NCBI GenBank assembly: GCA_036873755.1
Contig: JAVTVY010033653.1
Location: 89,575-153,574 of the forward strand
DNA from: Hanleya hanleyi
Taxonomy: Eukaryota; Mollusca; Polyplacophora; Lepidopleurida; Hanleyidae
Length of the DNA stretch: 64,000 bases
Direction: 5' to 3'
Part shown: positions 13,569-25,500 of the stretch, one piece after another
Position numbering within the stretch: position 1 is the stretch's first letter
Layout: every line of letters begins with the position of its first letter
Position numbers and translations under genes: made by a program
Notes under the pieces: generated by a model
The model's database searches: none
The model's input: only the letters and a program-made list of their open reading frames with translations
Told to the model about the DNA's origin: nothing

Positions 13569-13785
13569 GTTGTGACGTTACATCACAAGAGTCGGCGGAT
13601 CAAACGGTGGGGCATATTCTATATATTGACTATAGAGAATATCCATGTTAATTAAAATGAATTACTTCAAATTTTAAATCAGTTTTCTTTAGTCCATGCA
13701 GTTGCAAGTGAACTGCCCCACCCTTTCGTCTGCCGGCGGGTCGGCTACATGAAGGGACGTCACCCTTGTGACACAACGTCACAAC
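13569..13785. mobile_element. Small foldback (MITE-like) repeat
   Basis: The left end (13569-13589, GTTGTGACGTTACATCACAA) pairs with the inverted right end (13765-13785), 18 of 21 bases. A second inner pair is GGTGGGGCA near 13607 with TGCCCCACC near 13714. It spans 217 bp and no clear target-site duplication is visible. Confidence 0.5.
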
Positions 13786-14579
13786 TTGACAACTGTAGAC
13801 TACTGCATGTTTCGATCCAAGGGAGATAATCAGGATTCAGACACTTTCGAAGTATCAACATTACTGCGCGGACCGGATCCTTTCAGTATTAAGTATTGTA
13901 CCATGTTACTATTTTCGAGCATGGTATCTTAAAAGAGATATCTCAAACTAGCCCAGTAAACAGAACAGAATTAGTATTCGTTCCTAATTATAAAATCTTA
14001 AGTATGTTTCATAGCTCATGCCAAAGTGTCAAAAAGATTTGTCTTCGCTTCCAGTACCCAATGATGACACGTGCAAAAAATAAATAAAATAAAAATACTA
14101 CAAAACGAAGACGAAGGATCCTCCGTACATATACATTCACTTTCAGACTAACTTTGCTCATTTCACTTGTACTATAACAACCAACATAAGAACAGTTTCT
14201 AGAAATCTTGAAACTCCTGAAAGTTAGAAAGATTATATCTTGGTGTTTTCCAGTGTCCCTTTTTCGATCTTTTTCGCTCAGATTCGAAATTCTGTAAACA
14301 AAATTACAAATCAATCGTTCGTTCTTAGTAACAATGGACAAAAAGATCCTCTTGTTATTAGCTTACAATTATCGGACAATGATGGGCGCCAAGATCCTTC
14401 AGGATCTCTCGTTTTCAAATGACGCTACTACCTCTTTAAGGACTGAATGATTCACAACAAATTTTCTCTCAACAATGTTATACATGTATTACTGCAACAT
14501 TGGTTTCCAATTTGGCCAAACCTGATGACCAAAATTTGAAGAATACGTATACCAAATACCCATGGAATTTTTTTGTTAA

Positions 14580-15156
14580 CCCTACCTGGCCTGGAGGGGG
14601 GGAGGGGCACTTGGTTTTTTGCTCATAACTCCAGAACGACAAAAAATTGAAAGCTGAAACTCTGACTTTTCAGATTATCATATTGGGGTCATTTTGAGCC
14701 TATTTGCATGGGTTAGGGTTAGGGTTAGAGCAGAGGATCATGGGTAAATTCAAAATGGCGGCCATGTAGGGTACCAGAAAAGTGATGTTTTCGTCATATT
14801 TCTTCAAAATTTTTGCTTTTCTGTATGGAAAAGTGGGTAAAATCTATTTTATTTCATATCAGATTATTATTTACTAATTTATCATGCAGTTTTTGCGAAG
14901 AAAAAACAAAAATAAAAAATTCAAAAATTCTGACCGAAAAATCATCCAAAAATGCTCTTTTTGAAAATGACATCACAGTGACGTCATCATGGTGGCCATC
15001 TTGGATTATTTTACATTTTCTTGTAGAGCTTGACACAAAGATATAGTGTGGCAAGTTTCAGCTCTCTAGCCTTAGCGATAGCGAAAATATATAGGGGGGG
15101 GGGGGCATTTTCCGCCAGGCTGCGGTACACCCCCAAATCGCCCAGGCCAGATAGGG
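14580..15156. mobile_element. piggyBac-like MITE with TTAA target duplication
   Basis: The 577-bp element is flanked by TTAA at 14576-14579 and 15157-15160. Its terminal inverted repeats are CCCTACCTGGCCTGG and CCCTATCTGGCCTGG. TTAA plus CCCTA ends are the piggyBac signature. No transposase ORF is present, so it is non-autonomous. It contains GGGTTAGGGTTAGGGTTAG (about 14709-14728) and a poly-G run (about 15093-15106). Confidence 0.75.
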
Positions 15157-15710
15157 TTAAAGAAACAATACACGTCATTAGACCTCCTTTAGTCCCAATA
15201 TTTTTTAGTCCTTCCTATTTTTTACTCAAAATCTATATTTTGACTTTCTCTCATGAAAACTTTCACCAATGCTCTGAAATGAGTCGAATTGGCATGAGGA
15301 AATACATTTAAGAATTTTTTTGAAATCTCCCTTCTTTGAAACAAGTTGCAAAACGGGTCTTCTCAATCGCCATCATCATGACTGCATTCAGTGGAAGTAA
15401 TTTGATTAAACACCAGAAAACTACCAAGTTTAGAACATACTGGAGTAGTCATACCGATCTTATACTCCCTTATTTTCTATATTTTCCTATATTTTATTAA
15501 GAAAATTCCTGTATTTCTCCTATATTTTGGCAAATTTCCTCTTAGATATTTTCACTGTGAGCCACTTGCAGGCCTGAATTAGTTTACAGTGTAAAGTCAC
15601 TGTAAGGTAATAACTGGCAGGAGTTCAATGAATTATAAACTGTGTGGACGGAAAGAGTTAATAGTAGCGGTTGGTGTGTAATCAAGAAGACCATGAAATA
15701 CGGCTTATAA

Positions 15711-15905
15711 CGTTGGACACACCGGTTCTCGTCAGATCACCAAGTTAAGCAACTTTAAGCTCTGTCAATACTTGGATGGGCGGGTGCTGTACTGATCAGT
15801 GTCCAGGGTAATAGGAACTGTGAGCATTCTTGTGTTCTGGAACATGTAAGCACCATCGTGATATGACTAAAACAAGGTTCAAAATGATGTTAAGTGACCT
15901 GATTT
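15711..15905 (+). mobile_element. 5S rRNA-derived SINE
   Basis: The head (about 15711-15790) resembles 5S rRNA: TTCTCGTCAGATCACC, AAGTTAAGCAAC (box A position) and AATACTTGGATGGG (intermediate/box C region). It is followed by a body and tail CACCATCGTGATATGAC...GATGTTAAGTGA shared with copies at about 22897, 46455, 49420 and 50031. The head is too diverged to be a functional 5S gene. Confidence 0.7.
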
Positions 15906-18128
15906 TATAGGATATTTGAGTAGTTGTCATTGTGGTGACATGATATACACCTTCTTTCACACTGACCGAGACTGTGCTCATTGATGTACGTAATATATTG
16001 TCATTTTAATGTATGGGGGATTGGTATATCTGAATGTGGAAGCTTTTGGTAGTTGGCAGATGACCCTGCATGCCAGGAAAGTACAAAGTTGTTATATATT
16101 CACCAGCATAGTGAAAATGGAACTGCTGGATACTTGTGTACAGGACTCAAATTTTGAAACTTCTGATGCACTGCCATTTTTTCGTGGCTAGAAAATTTTG
16201 CAGGTCAAATATCAGATGACCTACTCGAATTTAGAATGACCAGCTAAAATTATGTTAAGAATATTTGATGCTGAAAAATAATTGTATGAAATGAACATCC
16301 ATTGTTGAATTACACACGAGTAAAGTAGTTATGAAGTTTGCTGAGCTAAATTATCAATTTTCATTTGAAGGTTGACCTGCTCCAATTTTGGCCTGCTTTC
16401 AGTCATTCCCATAATCTAATGAATTAAATCCTATCTGCTCCCCCATTTAGATATGTCGCTTGTAGGAATCTAACAGGCATGCAGTAACTTGAGCGTCGAC
16501 CAATCCTGAGAACGCTTCATAGTGCTTTGAAGAGAACATAATCATAAAGAATTTTTGGTTGGCTCAGCCAAATTAAACTTCGCGCTGGTGGGGTGTCTTT
16601 TCATGTTGCTGCGGTGCCGACATTGTGGCACCATAATACGGGGTAGATATGACTGGTCTTCGGTGTAAACATTGGGGTAAACGGAGGCGGTGACCCTATC
16701 TCCCCTCCCCGACTGCAAGTGGATTAGTCCACATGTGACCATGCTATTAAATATTCAGGACATGGGTGCTCAGAACACCAAATTCAATTGAAATATTTAA
16801 GATCCTATGTAGCCATATGTACATTTGGGGAGCATTGATAGGATATTAAGTTATTAAGATTGCCATTCTCAGGGTGTCATTTTGAGCCCTGGTGCATAAA
16901 CTGAGGTTGTGTCCACTCAAACAGCAATAGAATGTGTCAGATGTTACAGAGCTTCTAGATGTCAAACTTTTCCATTTAATGTCAGAATTTAAGCAGCTAC
17001 CTCGATCCAGGAACTATACTGGCTGACTGCAGTCCTGCAGATGTAGAGGGACACCAACAGACAGATCGACGGACAGAGATCGCCTATCAAATAGGCTCAA
17101 AATTACCCCAATCCATGTGTTTGTGTCCGATCCAATCTCTGGTCTAGTCAGACCCACAGATCGCCACAAAGAGTTGTCCACTCAACGAGGCCAGAGGCAA
17201 AGTCCTGCTACATACGCAGTTAGCTCTGGTAGACAGCAATGAATAAATTAAACAACATCAGAAATGGTGTCTATGCCAAGTTTATGTCATAATCAACAAA
17301 TTTATTGCTGAAAAATTTACTTGACACAATGTAATGAAACAATGGACACGAGGTCTACATGTGTGTTACAGTTTTGATAAACTGTCCAGGTGTGACAACT
17401 CTTCCTGAATCAAACAGTCTGCATTCAAGAACGACGAGACCCATCTCAAGTTTGATGATCTGCTTTTCAAGACTACATATTATGAGGTCTTAAGTGATCA
17501 TACTCGATGGTTGTTGAGGTAAAGTATTGAAATATTGCGAAGAGAATTACAATTACAACTTAAGTGCTGAAACATAGTACATGGATCTGGAAGAAACTGA
17601 AAAGTAATCCTTGTGATTGACAGCATATTCATGAGACCTTGATCATGGAATATATACAAATGTTCAGATGTTAATCCAATGAAGATTGGTGACCTACAGT
17701 ACATCTATCATTATATCTTCCCACCCATACATTGTAGATCTACATGTAAATAAGTGGAACTGCTTTGTCCTTGATGCCTAATACATTGGCTGGCACACAT
17801 GTACCATTCGTTACCACTTCTGATCTGTCCCTGGAACTTTTGTTCATACAACAAAAGTCCGATTGATGATGAAAGGAAGCTCTTGGTCTGCCTTTAACTA
17901 TGCATTCAATTATCAAATATCAACTACTTTGTAGAACCCAAGTGTAAATTTGCAAGGACTCAATAATGCTGTGTTTATGGGGATGAGGTATGGCCATGCT
18001 TACCCTACCATAATGTTAACAACAAACATATTAAGGAATATCCTCCCAATCCCTATCTGCACTAGAGTTTAAAACTGGCCTACACCTTGTGCACAATAGA
18101 GTTCAGTTTACATGAATACTGTTTAATG
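15906..18128. other. Unassigned intergenic DNA
   Basis: About 2.2 kb with no supported gene. A short ACAGACAGATCGACGGACAG tract near 17059 resembles the microsatellite tail of dispersed elements elsewhere in the window. No other structure was seen. Confidence 0.35.
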
Positions 18129-18480
18129 ACTCGTGTATGGCCGGTTAACCCTCGCTCAACCACCATACCAATGTTCATGTATGGCAGGTTAACCCTCGCT
18201 CAACCACCATACCAATGTTCATGTACGGCAGGTTAACCCTTGCTCAACCACCATACCAATGTTCATGTTCAAGTACGGCAGGTTAACCCTCGCTCATCTG
18301 CCATACCAATGTTCATGTATGGCAGGTTAATCCTCGCTCAACCGCCATACCAATGTTCATGTTCAAGTACGGCAGGTTAACCCTCGCTCATCTGCCATAC
18401 CAATGTTCATGTATGGCAGGTTAATCCTCGCTCAACCGCCATACCAATGTTCATGTTCAAGTATGACAGTTTAAGCCTCG
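18129..18480. repeat. Minisatellite, 44-50-bp unit, about 8 copies
   Basis: The unit contains GGCAGGTTAACCCTCGCTCA and CCATACCAATGTTCATG. Longer copies carry an extra GTTCAA. Copies alternate between two variants, suggesting expansion of a two-unit block. Confidence 0.85.
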
Positions 18481-19680
18481 CACATCCTAATTCTTTAATA
18501 TAAACATAGGGCAAGACTTCTGAATAATACTAACACTGATCAATCCGCATGAAATCTTACCAAAAATATACAGAACTAAAATATCAAAATTTGAACAATA
18601 TCCTAATCTTATTGCCACAGCTTGATTAATCCTCCTCCTCCTCAGCTCCTCTCACTCCATCCATTCTTTTACATTTCCTATCTCACATATATCCCTTTTA
18701 AAGTATGTACCAAATGTAATCCAACAAATTAAGGGTGAAAAATTTATATACAATTCAATAAATTAAGCCTATAAACTTTTCAATATGAATAATTTAGCGA
18801 CAATATTTAATGAGCATGATGAGAGGAATTAAGATTCCTAAGGATTCTTCTACTTTCACTTTCATCACAGTTGACCTACTTTTAATGGTAACGAACTGTA
18901 GAAGATTCCTACACAAAGAACAATATCACAGACAGGTGGAGTGATTAGGCTACCGGACTATTACATGATTTCTCCCTATTAATAACTTGCATATGGCATA
19001 CCTCCCTTTATCATATACAGTATAATGTGTCATGGACATAATGTAACATTCACAACATCTGCCGAGATCTCCAACTTCTGATTTGAAATAAAAGCATAAA
19101 CTATGATCACGCCACAATTTGAGGATGAATGACGATGCCATAAATCATGTGACTATTTGGAGGATAGCCAATTTTGCCTGTGTTGATACTGTGTGCAATT
19201 ATTTTCTGAATTTTTTACCACGTGTTGCCGCTTGCTTACAAATAGATACTTTGTCTATTGGTTACAGAGGTTAATACAGCTAAGGCACAAAGCACTAGGC
19301 AACATTACTGGGTGGTTTCAGACATTGAATAATGGTTTCAACTCACAGCACTGGTAAATTGTAACCTTGACGACACATATCTGCACAGTTAATCACCCAT
19401 ATCATTGATGGTGACAGTAACATATTCACCTCTACATCTTTCTATAACAGAATGTGTGTTAAGTTACAGCCAGCATTCCATATACATTCTCCTAATATCA
19501 CAGCTTACATGTTAAATCAATCTTCCCATGGAAAAAAATTGACCTAAAGCCAATCATCCCCCGTAAGATGGAGCAAAGTGGGCAGACAATTCCAGAGTCG
19601 GGAATAAGCTCAAAGAGTTGATCATATATGGTATCTTACTCATGTACTGGGTGCAATATTCATAATTTCATCTCTCTGAA
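18481..19680. other. Unassigned intergenic DNA
   Basis: About 1.2 kb of AT-rich sequence between two minisatellites; no gene, element end or RNA gene was recognised. Confidence 0.35.
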
Positions 19681-19684
19681 ACGA

Positions 19685-20647
19685 ACACACATTACAGTAT
19701 CCTGTTACAGTAACGAGCACACATTACAGTATCCTGTTACATTAACGAGCACACATTACAGTATCCTGTTACATTAATGAGCACACATTACAGTATCCTG
19801 TTACATTAATGAGCACACATTACAGTATCCTGTTACAGTAACGAGCACTCATTACAGTATCCTGTTACATTAATGAGCACACATTACAGTATCTGTTACA
19901 GTAATGAGCACACATTACAGTATCGTGTTACATTAACGAGAACACATTACAGTCCTGTTACAGTAACGAGCACACATTACAGGATCCTGTTACAGTAACG
20001 AGCACACATTACAGTATCCTGTTACATTAACGAACACACATTACAGTATCCTGTTACAGTAACATTGCACACATTACAGTATCCTGTTACATTAACGAGA
20101 ACACATTACAGTATCCTGTTACAGTAACGAGAACACATTACAGTATACATTACAGTATCCTGTTACAGTAACGAGCACACATTACAGTATCCGGTTACAG
20201 TAACGAGCACACATTACAGTATCCTGTTACATTAACGAACACACATTACAGTATCCTGTTACAGTAACGAGCACACATTACAGTATCCTGTTACATTAAC
20301 GAGCACACATTACAGTATCCTGTTATAGTAACGAGCACACATTACAGTATCCTGTTACAGTAACGAGAACACATTACAGTATCCTGTTACATTAACGAAC
20401 ACACATTACAGTATCCCGTTACAGTAACGAGCACACATTACAGGATCCTGTTACATTAACGAGCACACATTACAGTATCCTGTTCCAGTAACGAGCACAC
20501 ATTACAGTATCCGGTCACAGTAACGAGAACACATTACTGTCCTGTTACAGTAACGAGCACACATTCCAGTATCCTGTTACAGTAACGAGCACACATTACA
20601 GTATCCTGTTACAGTAACGAGCACACATTACAGTATCCTGTTACAGT
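19685..20647. repeat. Minisatellite, 32-bp unit, about 30 copies
   Basis: The unit reads approximately ACACATTACAGTATCC followed by TGTTACAGTAACGAGC. Copies alternate between ACAGTAACGAG and ACATTAACGAG variants, with a few internal deletions. The repeats are directly contiguous with no spacers, so this is not a CRISPR array. Confidence 0.9.
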
Positions 20648-22533
20648 GTGTAATCCTGAGCCCACTATGCTCCACTTCAGTCTGGCATGAACTGACCATC
20701 AATCAACTTTACAACCAAGCACTGACCATCAAGCAGCAATGCTATCAGAGACCAATGATAAGCCAATAAGAATAATTGAATATTGTCTTCATACGATCAT
20801 ATTTTATACCATTGTATCAAATTATGAAGTTACAGTCCAGCTTCTAAATGATCTGTAGAATATATCAATTCTCTTGATATTCTCCGACATTCTGGTTATA
20901 CTCTGGTCATGTTCTTGGTTAATGAACACCACATACAAGCTTTGTTACAGTATTAGCGCTGTCCCCTTGTGTTGAATAAAACTAAATATAAACACTGAAC
21001 AAAACTTCGGAATGAAAATATACACCTATATAATACGAGAAATTTATAAAGAAGTGAATAAAAACATCTCCAAAATATCTACAGTTCCACAAGTAAAATA
21101 TTCTGATTCTGATTATAGTGATCACAAACAGGCTAGATAAATGTTCACAACCGAATACATACTAATATCTGTCCAGTGAGTGTTGAAGATGATACCAAAG
21201 ATAAAATAGAGGAAACATACAAGATAAAATTGCACAATAGCCTTACAATAAACAATAGAAATTAAATTTAACATAAATAGCCGGTCTCTTCATATTGCAA
21301 ATCCAAATACTTAACATATTCATAACTCAAATTAAAATATTCCTACTTCAAATTGAACCAGAGTTCTGATGTTAACCAAAGTGTATTTTGTTCTCTCACA
21401 TCAAAACTGTACTGATTTAGAAGATTATAACAGAGTTTCCTGTTTTTCTGAAGTATCTGTATTGTCGACACATAAAAGGACATAAGCTGATGTGACATCA
21501 TGAATGAGTTATCTCCCCTGTTGTGACAAGGATCACTTACCTCCCCTGATGTGACCAAAATCATTGAAATAAATAGCTCAATCTCATGGTCTTTTCTAAT
21601 CTACAACATGAAAATTGATCTATTCCAATATGAGTAGTAGAAGATGAAGAATGATATCTAACAGAAATGGACGAATTCTTAGATTATGCAAGAATATTAA
21701 ATCAAAAGTGATTTTAGTGGTTTCTTGGCAAGTACTGTTCTCAAATTAACTTCTTAACACAAAAATATGCCAGTATTCTTCTTATGCCGTGGTAAAGCAA
21801 TTCACTGAAATAGAATACTACACCATAGATGAAATATTTACATCCTAAAATTCATAAATAAAATATAACTATCTTCTATAAAATAATATTATGCTCATGA
21901 TATTGTTAGTAGAGTAGCACAGGTTCTATTATAATTATACAAATTTTGGTGTACAGGCAATCAAATGACTCAATTATTATGTAAAGAATTCCATGTTAAA
22001 TTAAGTATCTTGGTTATTCTCAAAAAGTAACCGAAACAATGATTAAAACAAAAAAACTCAATGGAGGTACCATTAATTCTACAAAAATACAAAATGGAAA
22101 AGTAAAACGCTGAGATTTTCAAATGCATATACATTATTATTTTATTATGTCCACAGCGAGAATAACTCTTGACAGGAAGGAAGTCTGTAAAAAATGAGGA
22201 AAGGAAGAGAAAACTAATACGATAACAATGACCCTATAATAACAGTAACCATTCACCCTTTTATATTATGACCATAACACAGTTATTGAATCATATTAGC
22301 TGTTCACTCCCTGCTCGTCAAGTACAAGTTTGAACATGTGACAGTTTATCTGTCTATTCATCCACACATCCATCCATCCGTCCATCTGTCCATCCGTTCG
22401 TCTGTCCATCCATTCGTCTGTCCATCCATTCGTCTGTCCATTCAATTCATGATGTGCATAAGATGTGGCCCTCAGATGTCCAGTTTTAGAGTGTGGAGAG
22501 CTAGCCTATATAGATGATAGGCTAGAACTGTTG
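20648..22533 (-). other. Downstream region of the PLCL gene (3' UTR and intergenic)
   Basis: AT-rich DNA following the gene-2 stop codon on the minus strand. A candidate poly(A) signal is TTTATT on the plus strand at 22141-22146. A CATCCATCCGTCCATC-type simple repeat lies at about 22365-22440, within the presumed 3' UTR. Confidence 0.35.
22141..22146 (-). promoter_or_regulatory. Candidate poly(A) signal of PLCL gene
   Basis: AATAAA on the minus strand, 388 bases after the stop codon. Other AT-rich hexamers occur nearby, so this is only the first canonical candidate I found. Confidence 0.25.
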
Positions 22534-22596
22534 CTATGATTTCAGAATGATGTTCTCCTCCTTCACCAAGCCTGTCGATAAAGCTGCCTCTTGGAT
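22534..22596 (-). CDS. PLCL2: PLCL last coding exon
   Basis: Acceptor GATTTCAG, then 20 codons [20 protein letters not shown] and TAG. In-phase continuation from LRQ, with similarity to IHFAAVSCGLNKPG of PLCL2, supports the join. The tail is shorter than in vertebrates. Confidence 0.85.
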   Translation of the reverse strand: MQEAALSTGLVKEENIILKS

Positions 22597-25500
22597 CTGA
22601 AATCAGATCATGTATATTGTGAATACCCACATGTATTAACAGTAATAATAACCCAGGATTCAAGCAATCAAAAATTGAAATAATCCACCCCCCCCCCTCC
22701 CGGCTGCCAAACACACAGACACACCAGCTCGATTTCACGACAATGGACGAAAGTAGCAAGCTGATACACCTCTCACTACAAGATTTAATCCCCCATCTTG
22801 TGGGAAATTTGTCATAGACTTGGAAAATGAAATCTTTGCTACTTTTCAAATTTTTTAAATAAATCCCTCGTCTTCACAGAGCACCCCAAATTGGAGTGAG
22901 TGAGTGAATAGAATTTAACGTCGCTTTCAACAATATTTCAGCTATATCACGACGAACCAACTAAGCACCACCCACCCAGTTATGTTCCTGCTACTTCAAA
23001 GAAGAAATCTTTGAAGCAGCATGGAACCAGACACCCTCCATCCACCCTATAAAACACTGAGAACAGCGCACAAGACACAGACAGGACGCTTACATGGTGC
23101 AATAAAGACAAGTGATATTACAGTGCTAGACATCACATTATCAAGTTCCTGTTGCTTCTCAGCAAAATGCATTGAAGCAACAGGAACCTGAACCCACCCA
23201 ACCACCCGCCCCCAAATTGGAGTACATAATGGGGTGATCGAGACTAGTCAATGTGCAACAAATCTAATAGAAGACAACATATAATTGCTCATTCCCCCTA
23301 GTTTGTCTCATGGAAAGCCATAGAGAATCTTGCTATGCATACTTCATGTAATTGGGATATGCTGTTACATGTATGTGTCACTTGACTGACAGCTTGTTCT
23401 AGTCCTTCCTTCTGTGCCCCACTGACAGAGCTCTGGCCTAAACCACCAGTTCCATTGCTTGTTCTAGTCCTTCCTTCTGTGCCCCACTGACAGAGCTCTG
23501 GCCTAAACCACCAGTTCCATTGCTTGTTCTAGTCCTTCCTTCTGTGCCCCACTGGCAGAGCTCTGGCCTAAACCACCAGTTCCATTGCTTGTTCTAGTCC
23601 TTCCTTCTGTGCCCCACTGGCAGAGCTCTGGCCTAAACCACTAGTTCCATTGTTTGCTCTAGCCCTTCTTCCTGTGCCCCACTGACAGAGCTCTGGCATA
23701 AACTAAACCATTAGTTCCATTGCTTGTTCTAGTCCTTCCTCCTGTGCCCCACTGACAGAGCTCTGGCCTAAACCACCAGTTCCATTGCTTGTTCTAGTCC
23801 TTCCTTCTGTGCCCCACTGACAGAGCTCTGGCCTAAACCACTAGTTCCATTGCTTGTTCTAGTCCTTCCTCCTGTGCCCCACTGACGGAGCTCTGGCCTA
23901 AACCACCAGTTCCATTGCTTGTTCTAGTCCTTCCTCCTGTGTCCCACTGACAGAGCTCTGGCCTAAACCACTAGTTCCATTGCTTGTTCTAGCCCTTCTT
24001 CCTGTGCCCCACTGACAGAGCTCTGGCATAAACTAAACCATTAGTTCCATTGCTTGTTCTAGTCCTTCCTCCTGTGCCCCACTGACAGAGCTCTGGCCTA
24101 AACCACCAGTTCCATTGCTTGTTCTAGTCCTTCCCTCTGTGCCCCACTGGCAGAGCTCTGGCCTAAACCACTAGTTCCATTGATTGTTCTAGTCCTTCCT
24201 TCTGTGCCCCACTGACAGAGCTCTGGCCTAAACCACCAGTTCCATTCCTTGTTCTAGTCCTTCTTCCTGTGCCCCACTGACAGAGCTCTGGCATAAACTA
24301 AACCATTAGTTCCATTGCTTGTTCTAGTCCTTCCTCCTATGCCCCACTGACAGAGCTCTGGCCTAAACCACCAGTTCCATTGCTTGTTCTAGTCCTTCCT
24401 TCTGTGCCCCACTGACAGAGCTCTGGCATAAACCACCGGTTCCATTGCTTGTTCTAGTCCTTCCTACTGTGCCCCACTGGCTGAGCTCTGGCCTAAACCA
24501 CCAGTTCCATTGCTTGTTCTAGTCCTTCCTCCTGTGCCCCACTGACAGAGCTCTGGCATAAACCACCAGTTCCATTGCTTGTTCTAGTCCTTCCTTCTGT
24601 GCCCCACTGGCTGAGCTCTGGCCTAAACCACCAGTTCCATTGCTTGTTCTAGTCCTTCCTTCTGTGCCCCACTGACAGAGCTCTGGTCTAAACCACCAGT
24701 TCCATTGCTTGTTCTAGTCCTTCCTCCTGTGCCCCACTGGCTGAGCTCTGGCCTAAACCACCAGTTCCATTGCTTGTTCTAGTCCTTCCTCCTGTGCCCC
24801 ACTGACAGAGCTCTGGCCTAAACCACTAGTTCCATTGCTTGTTCTAGTCCTTCCTTCTGTGCCCCACTGGCTGAGCTCTGGCCTAAACCACCAGTTCCAT
24901 TGCTTGTTCTAGTCCTTCCTTCTGTGCCCCACGGACAGAGCTCTGGCATAAACCACCGGTTCCATTGCTTGTTCTAGTCCTTCCTACTGTGCCCCACTGG
25001 CTGAGCTCTGGCCTAAACCACCAGTTCCATTGCTTGTTCTAGTCCTTCCTCCTGTGCCCCACTGACAGAGCTCTGGCATAAACCACCAGTTCCATTGCTT
25101 GTTCTAGTCCTTCCTTCTGTGCCCCACTGGCTGAGCTCTGGCCTAAACCACCAGTTCCATTGCTTGTTCTAGTCCTTCCTTCTGTGCCCCACTGACAGAG
25201 CTCTGGTCTAAACCACCAGTTCCATTGCTTGTTCTAGCCCTTCCTCCTGTGCCCCACTGGCTGAGCTCTGGCCTAAACCACCAGTTCCATTGCTTGTTCT
25301 AGTCCTTCCTCTTGTGCCCCACTGACAGAGCTCTGGCCTAAACCACTAGTTCCATTGCTTGTTCTAGTCCTTCCTTCTGTGCCCCACTGGCTGAGCTCTG
25401 GCCTAAACCACCAGTTCCATTGCTGGTTCTAGTCCTTCCTTCTGTGCCCCTCTGACAGAGCTCTGGCCTAAACCACTAGTTCCATTGCTTGCTCTAGTCC

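Noticed and set aside
11520..13655. Series of 60-139-codon ORFs with FLRNYCMDLSQIWYTGSPWG
   Set aside because: They follow the 157-bp tandem monomer, shift frame between copies and have no start or splice context.
15711..15830. Functional 5S rRNA gene
   Set aside because: Too many differences from 5S, and it is fused to a repeat body shared with other copies; a SINE head explains it.
16542..16742. GC-richer block near 16.6 kb considered as an exon
   Set aside because: No splice sites in phase and no recognisable protein similarity.
19685..20647. Regular 32-bp repeats resembling a CRISPR array
   Set aside because: Repeats are contiguous without unique spacers, copies vary, and the window is animal DNA.
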